Part shown: piece by piece, positions 1-9,278 of the stretch | Position numbering within the stretch: position 1 is the first letter of the stretch | How the letters are laid out: the number at the start of each line of letters is the position of its first letter | Assembly: GCA_012031035.1 (NCBI GenBank) | Contig: JAAUUT010000001.1 | Location: forward strand, 1-64,000 | Length of the DNA: 64,000 nucleotides | Reading direction: 5' to 3' | Source: Candidatus Altimarinota bacterium | Lineage (GTDB): Bacteria > Cyanobacteriota > Cyanobacteriia > Cyanobacteriales > Microcystaceae | Translations under genes and position numbers: made by a program | Notes under the pieces: model-generated | Seen by the model: only the letters and a program-made list of their open reading frames with translations | Told to the model about the DNA's origin: nothing | Database searches by the model: none

Positions 1-267
1 CCGTCACGGGTTACTACGTAAAGAAAACCCACCGCCGAACGATTTGCAGAGACAACGTTGCTGTTGTGGGATTGCGTCACCCGCATCAAAGGCGGAAATC
101 CCTTCTTTCGTCCTCGCCTGGGAAAACAGCAAGTCCAAATGACCATTGGCGAACCCCTATCAGTCTCAGATCGCTGGGATGATTACAAACACAATCGCCG
201 TCAAGCTGTTGCTAGTTTAACGCAAGATTTACAAGCCGCTTTAAAAAATACCATTGCAACCAGTTGA
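1..267 (+). pseudogene. C-terminal part of a phospholipid/glycerol acyltransferase (PlsC-like), frameshifted, cut by window edge
   Basis: The last ~80 residues, readable from base 22 (RKPTAERFAETTLLLWD onward, then GKQQVQMTIGEPLSVS), look like the C-terminus of cyanobacterial glycerophospholipid acyltransferases; this is family resemblance from memory. In this frame a TAA occurs at 19-21. The preceding bases read sensibly (VTGYYV) only in the frame starting at base 3, so the two parts are joined by a 1-base shift in the A-rich stretch 19-27. The catalytic HX4D region lies outside the window. It is either a broken gene or a sequence indel. The membrane-lipid role is inferred. Confidence 0.55.
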
Positions 268-300
268 AACTGTTAAGCTAAAAACTAGATTGCATCGCCC

Positions 301-1104
301 CTAAATCGGTTCAAAAGTAATTAACTGATTGACTTTTGGTTTGCCGAAACGCCGCCAAGCGCTACCGCCGCGCAAAAATAACTCCATCCAGCGCACTGCT
401 GTTTTGCTATCTTCCGATTGCCATCCAGAACTTCCTGGCGCAAAGGCGAGAGAACCTTCCGGGACGCGAAAACTGCCATCAGAATAGATCGCATCGCTAA
501 CCATTTCGCCTACGCGCACGATAACTTTAGTTTCTGGTTTAAAATCGACCTCATCTGCTAAAATAGTAGTCTTGAGATTGCCATAACCATCGACCCAGGC
601 GACTCGGTTGGAAGGAAAATCGGGAATTTGTGCGGGTAAAATAGGCTCTCCTAACAAAGTGCGATCGCCATTAACGATCGCTGCTGCTGCATCTGGAAAA
701 ATATCGCGAGAACGAAATTGAGACCCCCCGCGCGAGACTCGTACTGTGTGGATAGAAGAAGCAATATTTTTGATAAAAGACAGCGTATAACCCGCCCAAA
801 CCCCAATTGCTTTAGTTCCATTGGGAAGCAACGCATAAGTTAACCCTTCTCCTTCATTATCGATGCGAGCTTCGGGGTTATCTTGACGAGGGGCACAGTT
901 ATGATAAATTAAGCGATCGCTCGCTCCTAAATTGAGTCCGAGTTGAGCAATCCAAAACCCCGTCGCTAGGGTACTAAATGGGGGAACGGAAAGGCATTGA
1001 ATTTGAGCGTTAGGAAAATGATATTGCAAGCGCTGGCTTACTTCTACAAAAGCTGGATCGTTACTGCCGTAGTCAGCAATGAGGCTAATAAACATAGGGA
1101 ACAT
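301..1104 (-). CDS. SAM hydrolase / SAM-dependent halogenase superfamily protein (DUF62-like)
   Basis: About 267 residues, the usual length for the SAM hydroxide adenosyltransferase (DUF62) family, which cleaves S-adenosylmethionine to adenosine and methionine. Seen: an N-terminal strand followed by ADYGSND, a central segment with LLPNGTKAIGVWAGYT, and the C-terminal-domain motif WVDGYGNLKTT, all typical of the two-domain fold. The usual DPGVG-R motif is replaced by a divergent NCAPRQDNPEARID stretch, so catalytic activity is not assured. The longest frame opens with TTG at 1116; the ATGs at 1104 or 1095 are more likely starts, and no clear ribosome site decides between them. Confidence 0.6.
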   Translation of the reverse strand: MFPMFISLIADYGSNDPAFVEVSQRLQYHFPNAQIQCLSVPPFSTLATGFWIAQLGLNLGASDRLIYHNCAPRQDNPEARIDNEGEGLTYALLPNGTKAIGVWAGYTLSFIKNIASSIHTVRVSRGGSQFRSRDIFPDAAAAIVNGDRTLLGEPILPAQIPDFPSNRVAWVDGYGNLKTTILADEVDFKPETKVIVRVGEMVSDAIYSDGSFRVPEGSLAFAPGSSGWQSEDSKTAVRWMELFLRGGSAWRRFGKPKVNQLITFEPI

Positions 1105-1140
1105 CCGCGATCGCAATCTAACTCAGTTTATCTTACCCTA

Positions 1141-1180
1141 GAAACAGAAAACCCACGGTAAGCTGTTGCTATGCCGTGGG
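1141..1180 (-). terminator. Rho-independent terminator of psaK
   Basis: On the minus strand CCCACGG (1180-1174) pairs with CCGTGGG (1158-1152), with further partial pairing inside the loop. It is followed at once by TTTTCTGTTTC. It lies 25 bases past the psaK stop, so it is best read as that gene's terminator. Confidence 0.75.
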
Positions 1181-1204
1181 CGAGTGACTTACCCAGCGAG
1201 TTCA

Positions 1205-1486
1205 TTAAAGAATGCCTGCATTAGAGAGTCCTAAAATCATGCCCGCACCCAAAATATGACCCAAGCTCATAGTAGCGAGAAGTTCGGGAACCCCGAAGCT
1301 TTTACGAGAGGCAAGTTGAGGAATGGGTAAATCTGGCCCTGCTCCTGTCTTTTGAATAGCAAAATAGCCGATAATAATCGCAAACAAATTACAGGCGATC
1401 ATGACTGTTGCGACTGATAAATTCCAATCAACGGTTTTAGGCACAGTTGATTGAGCCATCAATATTAAATTTAGGATTGTAAACAT
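1205..1486 (-). CDS. psaK: Photosystem I reaction centre subunit PsaK
   Basis: A 93-residue thylakoid protein with two membrane spans that sits at the edge of photosystem I and helps dock antenna. Seen: the short leader ending in AQSTVP, a first hydrophobic span (VATVMIACNLFAIIIGYFAI), a polar stromal loop (GAGPDLPIPQ), and a second span with the family hallmark SLGHILGAGMILGL. The frame could open at a TTG (1504), but GGAG lies eight bases before the ATG at 1486, so that start is chosen. It is monocistronic, with a terminator just downstream. Confidence 0.95.
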   Translation of the reverse strand: MFTILNLILMAQSTVPKTVDWNLSVATVMIACNLFAIIIGYFAIQKTGAGPDLPIPQLASRKSFGVPELLATMSLGHILGAGMILGLSNAGIL

Positions 1487-1597
1487 GGTAAACTCCGCTC
1501 TCAATAATCTTTTACAAAAAAAGGTGTTTTGACGCTCCCAACACTAACATAACCAAGCCACCTTGGGAGTTTTAACCACGGTTATCCTTATTAAATT

Positions 1598-2197
1598 TTA
1601 ACTATGGATTCTCGGATCGGGATGTAGCGTCGCTAAAATTTCACTCTCAAATTGTGCTAACTCATCCAAACGCCGCTGTACTACCTCTCGCTCGAAATAC
1701 GTATCCGCCAAAACCCAATAAATGCCGTAGTGACGTGCTTCAGATGCCATCAAACTGCGATAGAATTTAGCCAGATCGGGTTCTGGACAGTATTCGCCGA
1801 GCAATCCCAAACGTTCGTGAGAGCGTGCCTCAATGAGCGCTGAAATTAAAAGTGAATCGAGCAATCTATCGGGTTCTTGACGGCGAATTTGTGCTTTCAA
1901 TTTAGCGCCATAGGGAGGCGCATTTAAGGGCGCTAAAGGAATTCCTTTTCGATCTAACCATTGATTGACTTGCTCGAAATGTTCTAATTCCTCTTGCGCG
2001 ATCGCGGTTAATTTCCGAACCAAAGGCGCGTAAGAAGGATAGCGGAACATTAAATTGATAGCTGCACTTGCTGCTTTGCGCTCGCAGTGAGAATGGTCGA
2101 GTAAGATAATATCCAAATTGGCGATCGCCATCTCGATCCAAGCAGCTAGCGTCGGCTGTTTGAGGAAATTAATTTTAGTAGGTATAGACAAAGACAC
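1598..2197 (-). CDS. miaE: tRNA-(ms2io6A37) hydroxylase, MiaE-like
   Basis: A 199-residue ferritin-like di-iron protein of the MiaE family, which hydroxylates the isopentenyl group of ms2i6A at position 37 of tRNAs reading UNN codons, using oxygen. Seen: metal-ligand motifs on helices in the expected order, HSHCERKAA (about 35-43), EELEHF (69-74), EARSHERL (123-130) and SEARHYGIY (152-160). The start is GTG at 2197. It stands alone, transcribed divergently from the phosphatase at 2341. Confidence 0.85.
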   Translation of the reverse strand: MSLSIPTKINFLKQPTLAAWIEMAIANLDIILLDHSHCERKAASAAINLMFRYPSYAPLVRKLTAIAQEELEHFEQVNQWLDRKGIPLAPLNAPPYGAKLKAQIRRQEPDRLLDSLLISALIEARSHERLGLLGEYCPEPDLAKFYRSLMASEARHYGIYWVLADTYFEREVVQRRLDELAQFESEILATLHPDPRIHS

Positions 2198-2340
2198 GCA
2201 GTTTACGAGAAACTAAGGGCTATATTAGGGAGTTTAGCAACTAGTTTCGGTATGTCACAATAGATCTCAATCGTCGAAAGATCGATCTTTCCAACAAAAT
2301 TGGGAAGCCTTATTAAAAAACTGATTTTATATAGCAAGCA

Positions 2341-3096
2341 ATGACCCAACGCCGAATCATTATTGGTGACGTTCACGGCCATTACGAGACTCTAATGAGC
2401 TTGTTAGAGTCGGTCGCGCCACGAAGCGACGATCGCCTCTATTTTCTAGGCGATTTAATCGATAGAGGGCCTCATAGCGCCCAAGTAGTAGACTTTGTTT
2501 ATAAGAATAACTATAAATGCTTGCTAGGAAATCACGAGCAAATGTTGCTCGATGCGGTCGGCAACGGTCAAATTTCTACTAACTTATTACAAGCTTGGCT
2601 CTACAGCGGCGGTCATTCTACGCTAATGAGCTATGACAACAATATTCCTCAAGAACATATCGACTGGATGAAAACCCTGCCTACTTATTTGGATTTGGGG
2701 GACATTTGGTTAGTTCATGCGGGAGTTCATCCCAAAATGACGATAGAAGAACAATCCTCAGAGCAATTTTGTTGGATTCGAGATGAATTTCACAGCATGG
2801 TTCGACCTTATTTTACCGATAAGCTAATTATTACAGGTCATACGATTACCTTTACCTTTCCTGGCGTTCAACCAGGACAACTGGTAGCGGGAGAAGGTTG
2901 GCTCGATATTGATACGGGAGCATACCATCAAAATAGCGGCTGGTTGACAGCATTAGATGTCACCAATAACAAGGTTTACCAAGTTAATGCCAAAAAAGGG
3001 AATCGGCGATCGCTGCCCCTAGAAAAAGCGATCGCGCAAATCGAGCCTAGTGCCGTCTTTTCTAGACGATCGAAACGAGTTCTGGGTAAATCCTAG
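2341..3096 (+). CDS. Serine/threonine-type metallophosphatase
   Basis: A 251-residue PPP-family metallophosphoesterase. The dimetal site motifs are all present: GDVHG (9-13), GDLIDRG (37-43), GNHE (63-66), plus later histidines in VHAGVHP and ITGHT. Such enzymes remove phosphate from Ser/Thr, or act on dinucleotides as in ApaH relatives. The substrate cannot be read from sequence. It is the first gene of the plus-strand run leading into the glycosyltransferase cluster, 46 bases before the next gene, so co-transcription is possible. Confidence 0.85.
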   Translation: MTQRRIIIGDVHGHYETLMSLLESVAPRSDDRLYFLGDLIDRGPHSAQVVDFVYKNNYKCLLGNHEQMLLDAVGNGQISTNLLQAWLYSGGHSTLMSYDNNIPQEHIDWMKTLPTYLDLGDIWLVHAGVHPKMTIEEQSSEQFCWIRDEFHSMVRPYFTDKLIITGHTITFTFPGVQPGQLVAGEGWLDIDTGAYHQNSGWLTALDVTNNKVYQVNAKKGNRRSLPLEKAIAQIEPSAVFSRRSKRVLGKS

Positions 3097-3142
3097 CAAT
3101 TGCTATCTCAATTTATAACAATATAATAGCTAGATAAATTTT

Positions 3143-4228
3143 ATGGATCTCGATCTTTTATGGCTGCGCGAACGTTTTGGCTGGATGGGCAAGCACAGTG
3201 GCTACGATCAAGTTTGTGAAGCGATCGCCAAACATCAGCCAGGAAATCATCGTAGCGTCTTCAGAAGATCGAGCAGATCTCTCCCAAAAATTAGCCGTCG
3301 CTATCTTTCGCGTCTAGCCGCTAAAACCAAGACCGGCCCAAAATATGACATTTATAGTGCAGCCGCAGAGGTAGAAGTTTTTGTAAAAGCTTTTGCAAAA
3401 CCAGACTTAGTACATATTAATTACGTTGAAAATAACTTAGGAATTTTACCAAGCTGGGGTCAACGCCTCGCCCTAACAATCGTTGGAACGGCCCATCAAC
3501 CCCTAAGTTGGTGGCGTTTATGGCATCGTTATCCCAATCATATTTCTACTTTAAATGGATTAATTGTTCCCAGCAGCAGAGAAGTGTCTTACTTCGAGCA
3601 GTATTTGCCCGAAAAAGTTTATTGTATTCTCCACGGCGTAGATATTACCTTTTTTAAACCCAGTGCAGAAACTATCGATAGCAATGCACCGCGTTGTATC
3701 TTTTCTGGTAGATGGTTGCGAGATACAGAGACATTGGCTTACGTTATCGATAAAGTTCTTGCTAAAAATCCCAAAGTTCAATTCGATATCATTCTGCCCC
3801 ATAACAGCCGTACTTATGGCGACCCTTCGCTTTTACGAATGGCCAGACACGAACAAGTTTGCTGGTATGCAGGCGTTTCCGATAATGAACTCCTCAAAAT
3901 CTATCAAAGAGCGAGTATGCTAGTGCTACCCCTCCTAGATTGTACGGCCAACAATGCTCTGGTGGAAGCGATCGCCTGCGGTTTACCCGTAATCTCCAAT
4001 GATGTTGGCGGTTTACCCGATTATACGCGAGATAGCTTTGCCGATCTATTGCCAGTGGGCGATGTAGACGGAATGACTCATGCCATCCTGAAACTAGCAG
4101 ACGATCCCCAAGAAATTGAGCGCAGAAGCCTAGAAGCGCGATCGTTCGCCGAACAAAATCTGAGTTGGGAAAAAATTGCTATTCAAACCTTAGAAGTTTA
4201 TGAAAAAGTGCTTGCTTCGAGAAAGTGA
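3143..4228 (+). CDS. Glycosyltransferase family 4
   Basis: A 361-residue GT-B-fold retaining glycosyltransferase. The C-terminal nucleotide-sugar domain shows the GT4 signature: AIACGLPVISNDVGGLPDY around residues 278-296, preceded by the YQRASMLVLPLLD strand. The N-terminal acceptor domain is short and starts with a positively charged stretch (about residues 36-60). The sugar donor and acceptor are not predictable. It is the first of several glycosyltransferases on this strand, 52 bases before the next GT4, suggesting one pathway for an exopolysaccharide, O-antigen or glycolipid. Confidence 0.85.
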   Translation: MDLDLLWLRERFGWMGKHSGYDQVCEAIAKHQPGNHRSVFRRSSRSLPKISRRYLSRLAAKTKTGPKYDIYSAAAEVEVFVKAFAKPDLVHINYVENNLGILPSWGQRLALTIVGTAHQPLSWWRLWHRYPNHISTLNGLIVPSSREVSYFEQYLPEKVYCILHGVDITFFKPSAETIDSNAPRCIFSGRWLRDTETLAYVIDKVLAKNPKVQFDIILPHNSRTYGDPSLLRMARHEQVCWYAGVSDNELLKIYQRASMLVLPLLDCTANNALVEAIACGLPVISNDVGGLPDYTRDSFADLLPVGDVDGMTHAILKLADDPQEIERRSLEARSFAEQNLSWEKIAIQTLEVYEKVLASRK

Positions 4229-4280
4229 ATAACTTTAATTCTATGACTCAATTTTTATAAGACTTTTAGGAATTACTTCT

Positions 4281-5495
4281 ATGCAAAAACTACGAATAGC
4301 TGTGATTACAATGGAGTTTGTGACCGAGAAATACTTTAGCGGGGGTATAGCGAATCACTGGTATCGTCTTTTTAAAGCGATCGCGGCACTGGGTCATGAA
4401 GTTCATATTATTACTCTCTCCGATAAAAATAATGACTCTTTTGAATATGACGGTCTTCAAATTCACCGCATTCAAGTCAAGTATGGTGGTAGTCGCTTTC
4501 AAAGAGTAGTAAATCGACTCACTAAAAATCGCCTCAAAAACACCGCGCAAAAACTTGATTTTAGCTGGGAAGCCTATGGCAAACTCAAACAACTCCACAA
4601 GCAACATGCTTTTGATATCGCGCATTTTCCTAATTCCTATGGTTGCGGTCTATTTTCAAGTCTGTTAATGCGCCTTCCTTATGTCGTGATGATCTCCTGC
4701 TATCGACCGTCTTGGAACGAGTCGTCAGGAGTCAAACGCGATCGCGATATCAAAGCGATCGAATGGATTGAATGGCTACAATATCGAATCAGTCCCCACG
4801 TTTACGGACCGAGTTACGTCCTCAAAAAAGTCTTAGAAGAAGAAGCCAAAATTTCTAACGTTAGAGTCATTAGAACCCCCATTTATTTGGAAACGAGCAA
4901 CTTGGATTCTTCTATCTATGATGAGTGCTTGAGCGGTAAAAAATATCTGATGTTTTTCGGTCGCTACCAACTCCATAAAGGATTTCATATCTTAGCGCAA
5001 GCACTTCCCAAAGTCTTAAAAACTTATCCAGATCTATATGCAGTATTCGTAGGACTAGATTTACCCAGCAAACTAGCACCGTCGATGAAAGAATATGCTT
5101 TATCTTTAGCAGCAGAGGATCGGGATCGATTAGTTTTCTTAAGTCAGTTACCCCACAACCAACTTTATCCGGTTATAAAAGGAGCTAGGCTTGTGGTTCT
5201 TCCCTCATTGGTCGATAATTTGCCTAATACTTTAATGGAATCGATGGCATTAGGAAAACCCGTTATTGGAACTATAGGCGCTAGCTTTGACGAGATGCTT
5301 GTTGATGGCGAAAACGGCTTTTTGGTTCCTATTGGCGATAGCAATGCACTAGCAGATAAAATTATCGAAGCTTGGACGAATCCAGACCTAGAAGCGATCG
5401 GACAAGCAGCATTACGAAAAACTGAAGAACTCTCTCCAGAACGTACCGTTCAAGATCTTTTAAATTATTACGAGGAGGTTATTAAAAGTAAGTAA
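4281..5495 (+). CDS. Glycosyltransferase family 4
   Basis: A 404-residue GT4 with the full two-domain plan. N-terminal domain: MEFVTEKYFSGGIANH, the glycine-rich loop that binds acceptor and donor, then GHEVHIIT. C-terminal domain: FFGRYQLHKGFHILAQAL and the donor-site motif ESMALGKPVIGT followed by LVDGENGFLVP. It has no membrane spans and probably works at the inner face of the membrane. It is the second glycosyltransferase of the cluster, on the same strand and closely spaced. The substrate is unknown. Confidence 0.88.
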   Translation: MQKLRIAVITMEFVTEKYFSGGIANHWYRLFKAIAALGHEVHIITLSDKNNDSFEYDGLQIHRIQVKYGGSRFQRVVNRLTKNRLKNTAQKLDFSWEAYGKLKQLHKQHAFDIAHFPNSYGCGLFSSLLMRLPYVVMISCYRPSWNESSGVKRDRDIKAIEWIEWLQYRISPHVYGPSYVLKKVLEEEAKISNVRVIRTPIYLETSNLDSSIYDECLSGKKYLMFFGRYQLHKGFHILAQALPKVLKTYPDLYAVFVGLDLPSKLAPSMKEYALSLAAEDRDRLVFLSQLPHNQLYPVIKGARLVVLPSLVDNLPNTLMESMALGKPVIGTIGASFDEMLVDGENGFLVPIGDSNALADKIIEAWTNPDLEAIGQAALRKTEELSPERTVQDLLNYYEEVIKSK

Positions 5496-5555
5496 CCCAT
5501 TAAAAATTTTAGGTTAATTAATACTAAATTTCGGAAAAATATAGGAGAATACCGA

Positions 5556-6818
5556 GTGGCTAACCCTGCTTTAATCGTGCCTTTAAATTCAGTAGAAAAG
5601 CTTTTACAACTCAAAGACCAATCGGTTTCCTATTTCCTGAGCCTATGGGACAAACAAAGCGGAGGATTTCGCTTCGCTCCCCATCAAAGTGCTACCTTAA
5701 TGGCAACTTCCTATTGCGTTCTTGGATTAGAATTTACTCAAGGATTAGATCGGCTAAGCGACGAGCAGAAAACCAACATAATTTCGTTTTTAATGGCTGG
5801 GGTGCAACCCGATGGTTCTTTTTGCGACCCACTGTTTCGCACAGAAGACATCATTAGTAAAGAACATAACTTAGCCTATTTCCAAGAAGAGACGACTACG
5901 ATTTGTCAGCAAGCGCTCGATGCTTTGTCTGCACTACCGCCACCGCCTCGCGATTGGTCGCACGATAAACGCACGCTTGATGGAGTTGTTTCTTATTTAG
6001 AATCTCTATCTTGGCAGAATCCTTGGATGGATTCTAATCCAGTTATGTTTCTCCTCAGCCAGTTGTGTCATGATGTGGAACGTCACCAAAAGCCAGAACT
6101 TTTAGCATTCGTAGATACTGCTCTCGATTGGCTAGACGCACATCAGAGTTCACAAACAGGACTTTGGAAAGGCTCCCATCCAGTTTCCTCGCTCAATGCA
6201 ATGGCTGCAACCTTTCATTTCACCTTTTATTACGGCTATCGTCACAGACCGATACAATATACAGAACGGATTATAGATTCGTGTTTATCGTTGCAAGAGA
6301 GACATGGATTATTTGGGGGAAATGCGATCGGACAAACTTGTCTCGATTATGATGGGATCGATCTCCTGGCAAAAGCGTCTCTAGTAACCGACTATCGTAG
6401 CGAAGACGTACAGAAAGCCATGGTGAAAGCTTACAGCGCCTTACTAGAACTACATAACCCTGCTGATGGAGGCTTTGCCAATTGTAAGGAGTTTTTAAAC
6501 TTTCCTAGAGAAGGACGAAAAGCTAAGCTTCTGAAGAAACTGGGACTAGGAAAATTTTTGCCATCGCCAACCCGTATGCCATCTAAAGGAACTTATCACG
6601 TCTGCTGGCGCTTGCTCTCTTGCGAAACCTCTCACAGCAACGCTTTTTCTACTTGGTTTCGACTTCTAGCCTTACATCTAGCTACACAACAAGATTGGCT
6701 GAATGCTAACTGCGATCGCGGTTTTACGTTTCGACGTTTGCCTTTCTTGGGATATCACAATTGGGAAGTGGCGCTCTCTAGTCAACCAAGCAATAGTCTT
6801 GTAACCTCGAAAAGTTAA
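5556..6818 (+). CDS. Alpha/alpha-toroid protein related to prenyltransferase/terpene-cyclase repeats, function unknown
   Basis: 420 residues rich in the G-F/W repeats that mark the six-barrel toroid of prenyltransferase beta subunits and squalene-hopene cyclases: QSGGF (34-38), QPDGSF (84-89), QTGLW (200-204), QERHGLF (247-253), PADGGF (302-307), plus CLDYDGIDLL (262-271). No DXDD protonation motif of the cyclases is visible, so cyclase activity is unsupported. The start is GTG at 5556 with AGGAG well placed before it. It sits between a GT4 and a GT2 on the same strand, so a role in modifying or sensing a polymer or lipid-linked sugar is inferred from context only. Confidence 0.6.
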   Translation: MANPALIVPLNSVEKLLQLKDQSVSYFLSLWDKQSGGFRFAPHQSATLMATSYCVLGLEFTQGLDRLSDEQKTNIISFLMAGVQPDGSFCDPLFRTEDIISKEHNLAYFQEETTTICQQALDALSALPPPPRDWSHDKRTLDGVVSYLESLSWQNPWMDSNPVMFLLSQLCHDVERHQKPELLAFVDTALDWLDAHQSSQTGLWKGSHPVSSLNAMAATFHFTFYYGYRHRPIQYTERIIDSCLSLQERHGLFGGNAIGQTCLDYDGIDLLAKASLVTDYRSEDVQKAMVKAYSALLELHNPADGGFANCKEFLNFPREGRKAKLLKKLGLGKFLPSPTRMPSKGTYHVCWRLLSCETSHSNAFSTWFRLLALHLATQQDWLNANCDRGFTFRRLPFLGYHNWEVALSSQPSNSLVTSKS

Positions 6819-6843
6819 TGCTTATTTACAGCATACAAAAAAT

Positions 6844-7851
6844 ATGAGTGGCTTACCCCCTAAAGTTAGCGTTGTCATGTCTGTTTATAACGGAGTTCGT
6901 TATTTACAGGAGTCCGTAGAAAGCATTCTCAATCAGACTTTTACGAATTTTGAGTTGATTATTATTGATGATGGCTCTACAGATAATAGTTGGGAAATTC
7001 TCTGCGAATACGCAAAATGCGATCGGCGAATCGTACTCATCCAAAATCAGAAAAACATTGGCTTAACCAAGTCTCTTAACAAAGGACTAGGACAAGCACA
7101 AGGAGAATACATTGCCCGTCAAGATGCCGATGATATCTCTGTGTCTAATCGATTAGAACTTCAAACCCTTTTTATGGATACTCATCCAAAAGTCGGGGCA
7201 TTAGGAACGGCAGTACAAATTATTAACGAGCAAAAAATAACAATTAAAGAAGATCGCTTTCCAGGAGAACACGAACAATTACAGGCATATCTATTAATCC
7301 ATAACCATCTTCACCATTCAACTATGATGGTACGGCGAAGCCTGATGCAAGAACTAGGGGGATACAATGAAACCATTCGCCATGCACAAGACTACGATCT
7401 CTGGTGGCGGTTTAGTTGTCATTCCCGCTTAGCGACCTTGCCAGAGATTCTTCTGCTTAGACGCGAAGATAATCGTCCTAGAATTACTACTACCTACCGT
7501 GAAGAACAACTAAAAACTGCTTTAAAAATTTCTTTCAAAGCGATACAAGAAAGTATCGGTAACTCATCAAGCCATTTTGAGAAAGCCTATCAGCAGTTTT
7601 GGTGGAATTATTTGCAATTATTGGATAAAAAATCTTATCAACAGTTGTGGTTATCTCGTTATGGCAAGCAAGCCGAATTGCAATGGCAAGATGTTTTATC
7701 TCTTGAGCCTTTTTGGGAATTCCTAGCTAATCATCCAGGAGGAATCCCTACTTGGGGTTCTCGATTATACAATCTTGTTTATGCCCTTCTAGAGCAGGGA
7801 CAAACATTAGCAGGACTTCAATTAGCGTGGGTGCTTTGGCTTAAATTTTAA
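6844..7851 (+). CDS. Glycosyltransferase family 2
   Basis: A 335-residue GT-A-fold glycosyltransferase. Seen: VSVVMSVYNG at residues 8-17, the nucleotide-binding IIDDGSTD (about 40-47), and the metal-binding DADD (about 98-101) in ARQDADDIS. The acceptor-side HHSTMMVRR and QDYDLWWR are typical of family 2 (H-D/W region). The start ATG lies 25 bases after the toroid gene's stop, so the two are probably co-transcribed. The C-terminal 120 residues are less typical, possibly an acceptor-specific extension. Confidence 0.87.
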   Translation: MSGLPPKVSVVMSVYNGVRYLQESVESILNQTFTNFELIIIDDGSTDNSWEILCEYAKCDRRIVLIQNQKNIGLTKSLNKGLGQAQGEYIARQDADDISVSNRLELQTLFMDTHPKVGALGTAVQIINEQKITIKEDRFPGEHEQLQAYLLIHNHLHHSTMMVRRSLMQELGGYNETIRHAQDYDLWWRFSCHSRLATLPEILLLRREDNRPRITTTYREEQLKTALKISFKAIQESIGNSSSHFEKAYQQFWWNYLQLLDKKSYQQLWLSRYGKQAELQWQDVLSLEPFWEFLANHPGGIPTWGSRLYNLVYALLEQGQTLAGLQLAWVLWLKF

Positions 7852-8024
7852 GATGCCTATTCAGTGGCATTCTTTGCTGAAAAAGACAATAAAGCCTTAT
7901 ATTCTTACCTTAAAAGGTCAGCGACAAAATCTGAAATATAAAGCATAAAGTGAATAACTGCTTTGATATTGCTCGTCCTACATACTATTAATAATCTTAA
8001 AAATATTGGGGTATTCGCAGGTAA

Positions 8025-9238
8025 ATGAAGATTCTGCATATTAATCAATCTGATAAGAGTGGGGGGGCAGCGATCGCGGGTTATCGGCTACATCAAGGAT
8101 TACTAGCGCAAGGAATTGACTCGCGTTTATTAGTGGGAATTCGTAAAACTAAAGAGCCTCAAGTAGGCATGATTCCGCGTAAATTAAGCGTAGAAGGTAA
8201 AATTGCTAACTTAACTCGACCTCTCGGACTTAATTATCTTCAGTATCTTGGAACTTTTGAAATTCCTAAACATGAATTTTATAAAAATGCAGATATCCTC
8301 AATTTTCATAACTTGCATAGCGGAACCTTTAACTATTTAGCAATTCCTTCATTAACTGAAAAAAAGCCTGCTGTTTTAACCCTTCACGATATGTGGGGTT
8401 TTACCGGACATTGTTCTTATAGCTATGACTGCGATCGCTGGAAAATAGGCTGTGGAAAATGTCCTTATCCTAATACTTATCCACAGATTCAAAGAGATAA
8501 TACTCGTCTAGAATGGAAACTAAAAAACTGGGCGTACAGTCGAGCCAATCTTACCATTATTACGCTCAGTCATTGGCTGACGGAACAAGTTAAGCAAAGT
8601 ATGCTCGCTCGCTTTTCGATTCATCACATCCCTAATGGCATCGACACAGAGATCTATCAACCACTCGATCCCGAACAGTGTAAAGCAATACTGAGAATTC
8701 CTAAAGAAAAAAGATCCTAATGTTCGGCGCTGCAAGCTTAAAAGATCCTCGCAAAGGGACCGATCTAGTAGTAGAAGCACTTTTGCAGTTGCCAGAATCT
8801 TTAAAGAAAGAAACGATTTTATTAACTATCGGTCATGGCGGGGAAGAGATAGCGACATCGGTTGGCATGGAAATTATGGATCTAGGCTATCTAGACAACG
8901 ATCTCCTCAAATCAATGGCTTTTTCTGTCGCCGATCTGTTTATTTTTCCCTCTCGTGCTGATAATCTTCCTCTGGTTTTACAAGAAAGTATGGCGTGCGG
9001 TACGCCGATGGTATCTTTCAAAGTGGGCGGCATTCCCGATTTAGTCCGTCCAGACGTAACGGGTTATTTAGCTCAACCCGACAATGCAAAAGATTTTACT
9101 CGCGGCATAATTCAATTGCTAGAAGATGAAAATTTACGTCAGTCTATGAGTAGTAATTGTCGCGCGATCGCCCTAGAAGAATATTCTCTAGAACAACAAG
9201 CTAAGCGCTACATTGAGTTGTATCATCAAATTTTGTAG
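8025..9238 (+). pseudogene. Glycosyltransferase family 4, interrupted by a frameshift
   Basis: Two frames together make one complete ~404-residue GT4. The first (8025-8720) gives the N-terminal domain (KILHINQSDKSGGAAIAGYRLH) and ends after EKRS. The second (from 8720, frame -1) gives MFGAASLKDPRKGTDLVVEA and the donor motif QESMACGTPMVSFKVGGIPDL. The switch lies in the A6 run 8707-8712; one more A would read EKKILMFGAAS without a break. The stop of one frame and the ATG of the next overlap (TAATG), but the split cuts through the fold, so two separate proteins are unlikely. It is a sequence indel, a recent mutation or, less likely, slippage on the A run. Confidence 0.8.
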
Positions 9239-9278
9239 ATTGGCTATCCATCTTCAATTGATATCACAAAAACCTATT

